Source: JAKVBH01 sp049800955 (lineage in GTDB: Bacteria > Pseudomonadota > Alphaproteobacteria > Rhodobacterales > Rhodobacteraceae). From it: 64,000 bases of DNA. Position numbers and translations under genes: made by a program. The stretch is taken from contig NZ_JBNAGA010000003.1 of NCBI RefSeq assembly GCF_049800955.1, positions 124,001-188,000 on the forward strand, in the 5' to 3' direction. The notes under the pieces were generated by a model. The model made no database searches, was not told the origin of the DNA, and saw nothing but the letters and a program-made list of their open reading frames with translations. Within the stretch, counting starts at the first letter, position 1, and each line of letters begins with the position of its first letter. Shown one piece after another: positions 60,446-64,000 of the stretch.

Positions 60446-60606
60446 GCCGCATGGGTAACACATTGCGCCTCTGTCATGGTCCTAAAATCTATGTGTAATG
60501 TGAGACGCACGAGACGACGATATCCGCGAGTACTCGACTTCGCGGGGCATCGGGCCAGCTATCTCGGGCGCAGATGTGTTCATGAGAAAAAGGGAAGGCA
60601 GGGACG

Positions 60607-61206
60607 ATGGAAGAGGCCACCCGCCCTGACGTTTTTGCGGAGATTTCGCGCTGCGAGCTTTGCGCGGATCGCTTTGCTGCGACGCATACAGCCCATGAGC
60701 CCCGCCCTGTTTTTCAATATGCCCCGGGTGCAAGGATCCTGCTGGTGGGGCAAGCGCCCGGGGCGAGAGTGCATGCGTCGGGCAGACCTTTCACGGATCC
60801 CTCTGGCGACAGGTTGCGCGCGTGGCTGGGGGTTAGCGAGGATGTTTTCTATGACCCCGAGCGCTTTGCCATCTTGCCCATGGCGTTTTGTTTCCCGGGT
60901 TATGATGCAAAAGGATCAGATCTGCCGCCTCCGCCGCTTTGTGCGCGAACGTGGCGGGGCAGGATCATGGCGGAGATCGGGGCATTTGATCTGACGTTGC
61001 TGGTGGGCGGCTATGCGCAGCGGTATCATCTGCCGGAAAAGGTCGGCGTCACGCAATCGGTCAAGGCGTGGCGCACCCATGCGCCTTCGCTCTTTCCCTT
61101 GCCCCACCCGTCCTGGCGCAATACGGCATGGTTGAAGAAAAACCCATGGTTTGACGCGGAGCTGTTGCCAGCCTTGCGCGCGCGGGTAGAGGAGGCTTTG
61201 GAATGA
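60607..61206 (+). CDS. Uracil-DNA glycosylase-family protein
   Basis: 199 residues. GQAPGARVHASGRPFTDPSG is the UDG-superfamily motif A region (GQAPG) and FPLPHPSWRN the second active loop. An N-terminal SRCELC pair with one further cysteine could be part of a lost iron-sulfur cluster, since family 4 UDGs have four cysteines. Whether it cuts uracil is not sure; many members of this subfamily are not tested. It overlaps the next gene by 4 bp. Confidence 0.78.
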   Translation: MEEATRPDVFAEISRCELCADRFAATHTAHEPRPVFQYAPGARILLVGQAPGARVHASGRPFTDPSGDRLRAWLGVSEDVFYDPERFAILPMAFCFPGYDAKGSDLPPPPLCARTWRGRIMAEIGAFDLTLLVGGYAQRYHLPEKVGVTQSVKAWRTHAPSLFPLPHPSWRNTAWLKKNPWFDAELLPALRARVEEALE

Positions 61207-61985
61207 CGGAGACAATGCTTGATCAGGCACATGCCGCCTTTGCGGCCGCGCCTGAGAACGAGGCTGCACAGGTGAGCTTTTATGGGCGGCTGGCGGCGGC
61301 GGAGCTTTTTGTCATGCTGTCGCAAGAGCCTGAGGGAGATCAGATTGTCCCTGAGATCTTTGATCTGGGTGATGCGCGCTTTGTGCTGGTCTTTGATACC
61401 GAAGAGCGTCTGGCACGTTTTGCTGACCGGATTGTGCCCTATGTCGCGCTGTCGGGCCGGGCGCTTGCCGAGATGTTGGCCAACCAAAACGTCGGGCTGG
61501 CCCTGAACCCCGATGTGGCCCCCTCAAGCATGATGGTGCCCGCCGAGATCGTGGACTGGCTCGCCGGCGCTCTGGAAGCGCGGCCAACGCAGGCAGAGGG
61601 ACGCCCGGAAGATGTCTTTCCCCCCAAGGGGTTGCCGGAGGGGCTTCTGAAAGCGCTCGACAGCCGGTTGGCCGCCGCGTCGGGGTTGGCGCGTATGGCC
61701 TATCTGGTCGGGGTGCAATACGACAGCGGGGCACGCGGACATCTGCTGGGATTTGTCGGCGTTGTGCCCGGCGCTGAGGGCGCGCTGGCTCTTGCAGTGC
61801 AGGATGCCTTGACCTTTTCGGGGCTTGATGCGGCGGCGTTGGACGTTGCGTTTTTCGATGAAAGCCACAGCATGTCAGCAGTGCTCGCACGCCATGGTTT
61901 GCGATTTGACTTGCCGCAAGCAGAGCAGCCCGCACCGCGCGCCGCGCCAGGTTCGGACCCCGATCGTCCGCCTCTCTTGAAGTAA
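61203..61985 (+). CDS. SseB-family protein
   Basis: 260 residues. The N-terminal SseB domain at about 5-120 (AAELFVMLSQEPEGDQIVPE, then RFVLVFDTEERLARFAD and NVGLALNPDVAPSSMM) is clear; the C-terminal half resembles the SseB C-terminal domain (YLVGVQYDSGARGHLLGFVG). Function of SseB proteins outside enteric type III secretion is not defined. It overlaps the UDG-family gene by 4 bp, so both are one transcript, ended by the hairpins of repeat copy D. Confidence 0.75.
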   Translation: MTETMLDQAHAAFAAAPENEAAQVSFYGRLAAAELFVMLSQEPEGDQIVPEIFDLGDARFVLVFDTEERLARFADRIVPYVALSGRALAEMLANQNVGLALNPDVAPSSMMVPAEIVDWLAGALEARPTQAEGRPEDVFPPKGLPEGLLKALDSRLAAASGLARMAYLVGVQYDSGARGHLLGFVGVVPGAEGALALAVQDALTFSGLDAAALDVAFFDESHSMSAVLARHGLRFDLPQAEQPAPRAAPGSDPDRPPLLK

Positions 61986-61999
61986 GGTATTTTGATTGT

Positions 62000-62093
62000 G
62001 CCCGCTGGCGCGGGCGCAGGATTTTTTGGCAGGGGCTTTGCCCCTCGCGCCCTTCGGCCGCTCACCCCAAGGTATTTGGTGACAAAAGAAGGG
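62000..62093 (+). repeat. Copy D of the hairpin plus GGTATTT intergenic repeat
   Basis: Hairpin GCCCGC-TGGC-GCGGGC (62000-62015) followed by TTTTTT, then GGGGC-TTT-GCCCC (62032-62044), then core CCAAGGTATTTGGTGACAAA plus AGAAGGG (62067-62093). It lies between the convergent ends of the SseB-family gene and ghrA; the core faces the ghrA stop. The first hairpin may also terminate the SseB transcript. Confidence 0.75.
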
Positions 62094-62115
62094 AAGGGCG
62101 CTTTCTCAGGCTTGA

Positions 62116-63045
62116 TCAATAGCCCAGGCGTCGGTCGACCAGATGCTCAAAGGGCGCGCCTTTCTCGCCGTTTGAGATATTTCGGGCGATGACTTGGGCG
62201 GCGAGGACGGGCCGTGTTTCTGAGGCCACATGGGGGGTGACCGTGACCTTGGGATGCGCCCAGTAGGGGTGATCTTTGGGCAGGGGTTCGGTGCGAAAGA
62301 CGTCGAGGGTTGCGTGGCCAATCTGGCCGCTATCGAGGGCTGCGATCAGCGACGTGTCGTCGATCAGGGGGCCGCGCCCGGGATTGATGAGCGCGGCGCC
62401 GGGAGCAAGCCAGCTGAGTGTTTCGGCGTTCATGATGTCCTGTGTCGCGGGTGTATCGGGCAGGAGCAGGATCACGATCTGCGCTTGGTCAAGGGAAGGG
62501 CGCAACCCCTCGGCTCCATGGTGGCAGATGATGTCCGGTGCGGCTTTTGGGCTGCGTGACCAGCCGTGGGTTTCAAAGCCGACGCTTGTCAGAGCATTGG
62601 CACAGGCGAGCCCCAGAGCGCCGAGGCCCAATATCGTGACCTTTCGCTCGGACGCCAGAGGCGGCACGCGGGGGCGCCACGCATGGCTGGGATTGATGAT
62701 ATGGGCGTCCATGCCGAGGTGATGCCGGAGCGTATGGCCGGTGACCCATTCGACCATGCCTTCGGTCAAGCCGCCGCCGACCATGCGCGCGAGCGGGAGG
62801 GTCAGGGTTGGGTTATCCACGACAGCCTCCACGCCCGCCCAGAGATTGAGGACGGCTTTGGCGCGAGTGTAGGGGGTAAAATCCTGCAGGAGTGAATTGG
62901 GGGCGTAGACGATGTAATCCACCTCGTGGGGCGGGAAATCCAGTCGGAGGTCGACGTCAAGCCCGTCCTCGGTGAAGGCGGCGCGCAGGGGCGTTTCGTA
63001 TTGATCCCACCGTTCACTCCGGGCGGCAAACAAGACATTGATCAT
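62116..63045 (-). CDS. ghrA: Glyoxylate/hydroxypyruvate reductase A
   Basis: 309 residues of the D-2-hydroxyacid dehydrogenase family. GLGALGLACANAL is the NAD-binding glycine motif and the catalytic Arg/Glu/His lie in NPGRGPLIDD, FRTEPLPKDHPYWAHPKVTVTPH. The length and WVTGHTLRHH region match the GhrA subtype. It reduces glyoxylate and hydroxypyruvate. It begins 12 bp after the stop of rodA on the same strand. Confidence 0.88.
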   Translation of the reverse strand: MINVLFAARSERWDQYETPLRAAFTEDGLDVDLRLDFPPHEVDYIVYAPNSLLQDFTPYTRAKAVLNLWAGVEAVVDNPTLTLPLARMVGGGLTEGMVEWVTGHTLRHHLGMDAHIINPSHAWRPRVPPLASERKVTILGLGALGLACANALTSVGFETHGWSRSPKAAPDIICHHGAEGLRPSLDQAQIVILLLPDTPATQDIMNAETLSWLAPGAALINPGRGPLIDDTSLIAALDSGQIGHATLDVFRTEPLPKDHPYWAHPKVTVTPHVASETRPVLAAQVIARNISNGEKGAPFEHLVDRRLGY

Positions 63046-63057
63046 GGCGCGCTGGTC

Positions 63058-64000
63058 CTACCTTGGTTTGTGCACATGGGCCGATTGCACCAGGCCGAAG
63101 CCCAGCAGCAGGATCATCATGGCAGACCCGCCATAGCTCACAAGCGGCAAGGGCACACCCACCACAGGTGCCAAGCCCATGACCATCGACATGTTGACCG
63201 CAAAGAACAGGAAGAAGTTGATGGCGATGCCGAAGGTCAAAAGCGAGGCGAAGCGGTTTTGATTGTTGATCGCGGAAATGACGCAGAACACGATGATCAG
63301 CACATAAAGGGCCAAGAGCGAGAAGGCGCCCAGAAAGCCGAATTCCTCCGCCAGCGTCGTGAAGATGAAGTCTGTGTGCTTTTCAGGCAGGAAGTTAAGG
63401 CGCGATTGCGTGCCTTGCATGAAGCCGCGTCCTGTCCATCCTCCGGAGCCCAAGGCTATCTTGGATTGCGTGATATGATAGCCTGCGCCGAGCGGGTCTG
63501 AGGCCGGATCGATGAAGGTATCAATCCGGCGGAACTGGTAATCCTTGAGCAATTGCCACTCGGTCCCCCGGGATTGGAACACAGCCGTGATCAGGCCGAT
63601 CAGCCCGGCGATCACGGCGCCGAAATAGGCCCAATGCACCCCCGCGATGAACATGACCAGACCGCCTGCGGACAAGAGGAGGATGGCTGTGCCGAGGTCT
63701 GGCTGGCGCAAGACGAGGAAGGTGGGCAGCAAGATCAAAAGCACCGGGATCATCACCCAGATGGGCCGTGACGTGCGTTTGAGCGGGAGCCAATCGTAAT
63801 AGGCCGCCAGTAACATCACCATCGTGATCTTCGTGACTTCCGAGGGTTGAAGCCGGAGCGGACCAAGATCGATCCATCGCTGCGCGCCCATGCCGACGGC
63901 GCCGAAAAGTTCTACGCCAATGAGCAGAGCGATGGAGAGGCAATAGGCCAGCACAGCCATATTGCGCCAAAACCAGATTGGCACCATGGCCACGCAGATC
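63058..64000 (-). CDS. rodA: Peptidoglycan glycosyltransferase RodA, start cut by window edge
   Basis: The visible part is at least 314 residues of a polytopic SEDS protein; the N-terminus lies beyond the right edge. MVPIWFWRNMAVLAYCLSIA, GMGAQRWIDLGPLRLQPSE (with the family QPSE), PDLGTAILLLSAGGLVMF and LAEEFGFLGAFSLLALY are RodA/FtsW signatures. It polymerises lateral-wall peptidoglycan with PBP2. It precedes ghrA on the strand. RodA is favoured over FtsW by the VGMGAQRW and LAEEFG sequence style. Confidence 0.9.
   Translation of the reverse strand, partial: ICVAMVPIWFWRNMAVLAYCLSIALLIGVELFGAVGMGAQRWIDLGPLRLQPSEVTKITMVMLLAAYYDWLPLKRTSRPIWVMIPVLLILLPTFLVLRQPDLGTAILLLSAGGLVMFIAGVHWAYFGAVIAGLIGLITAVFQSRGTEWQLLKDYQFRRIDTFIDPASDPLGAGYHITQSKIALGSGGWTGRGFMQGTQSRLNFLPEKHTDFIFTTLAEEFGFLGAFSLLALYVLIIVFCVISAINNQNRFASLLTFGIAINFFLFFAVNMSMVMGLAPVVGVPLPLVSYGGSAMMILLLGFGLVQSAHVHKPR

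Overview
The window is chromosomal DNA from an alphaproteobacterium, most likely of the Rhodobacteraceae (Roseobacter group). The evidence is the high GC content, a Tad/Flp pilus cluster of Rhodobacterales type, a VPLPA-CTERM sorting signal, a ccmC-ccmD pair, a cytoplasmic CheB-CheR-PAS protein, CtrA-type TTAA-N7-TTAAC sites and a GC-rich intergenic repeat present in four copies. I see no tRNA, rRNA, CRISPR array, transposase or prophage. Genus and species cannot be fixed from the sequence alone.

Layout. 1-1750 (minus): an NAD-dependent beta-hydroxyacid dehydrogenase, cut by the window edge, and a serine hydroxymethyltransferase-like PLP enzyme. 1951-9705 (plus): a sensory island with a periplasmic solute-binding protein, a membrane histidine kinase, two single-domain receivers, a CheB-CheR-PAS fusion and a soluble PAS histidine kinase. 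Two of its promoters carry perfect CtrA boxes and a third carries a near match. 9729-14317: a sugar-type oxidoreductase, a monooxygenase/lactonase-like pair and an Lhr-type DNA-repair helicase. 14480-27979 (minus): a Tad/Flp pilus locus in the order three flp pilins, cpaB, secretin, OmpA lipoprotein, tadZ, tadA, tadB, tadC, two TPR lipoproteins, prepilin peptidase, AAA ATPase. One VPLPA-CTERM gene lies on the opposite strand inside it. A lytic transglycosylase is divergent from the pilins.

29301-33625 (minus) is unusual. The two subunits of a 3-oxoacid CoA-transferase are separated by a LOV blue-light histidine kinase, a GSCFA protein and an SGNH-like protein, all in one tight operon-like run. 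33775-39552: a FadR-type regulator with its likely operator, a small lipoprotein, the chromosome condensin Smc (TTG start), a small secreted protein and a degenerate receiver paralogous to the one at 9307. 39559-54029 is mostly core metabolism: glutathionyl-hydroquinone reductase, PatB/MalY lyase, PtsP, a DUF1127 protein, a HEPN-like protein, a methyltransferase, LysC, LipA, CcmD/CcmC, SDR, DUF1178, Nudix, Kdo transferase and an acyl-CoA synthetase. 54108-64000: a DMT exporter, a sulfotransferase, phosphomannomutase, KpsE/KpsT-like capsule export subunits without KpsM, a secreted trypsin-like protease, a UDG-family protein, SseB, GhrA and the start-truncated RodA.

The most notable signals are the CtrA-marked sensory island, the LOV/GSCFA/SGNH insertion between scoA and scoB, the composite hairpin-plus-GGTATTT repeat seen four times, and the pair of receivers of which one has lost all its phosphorylation residues.
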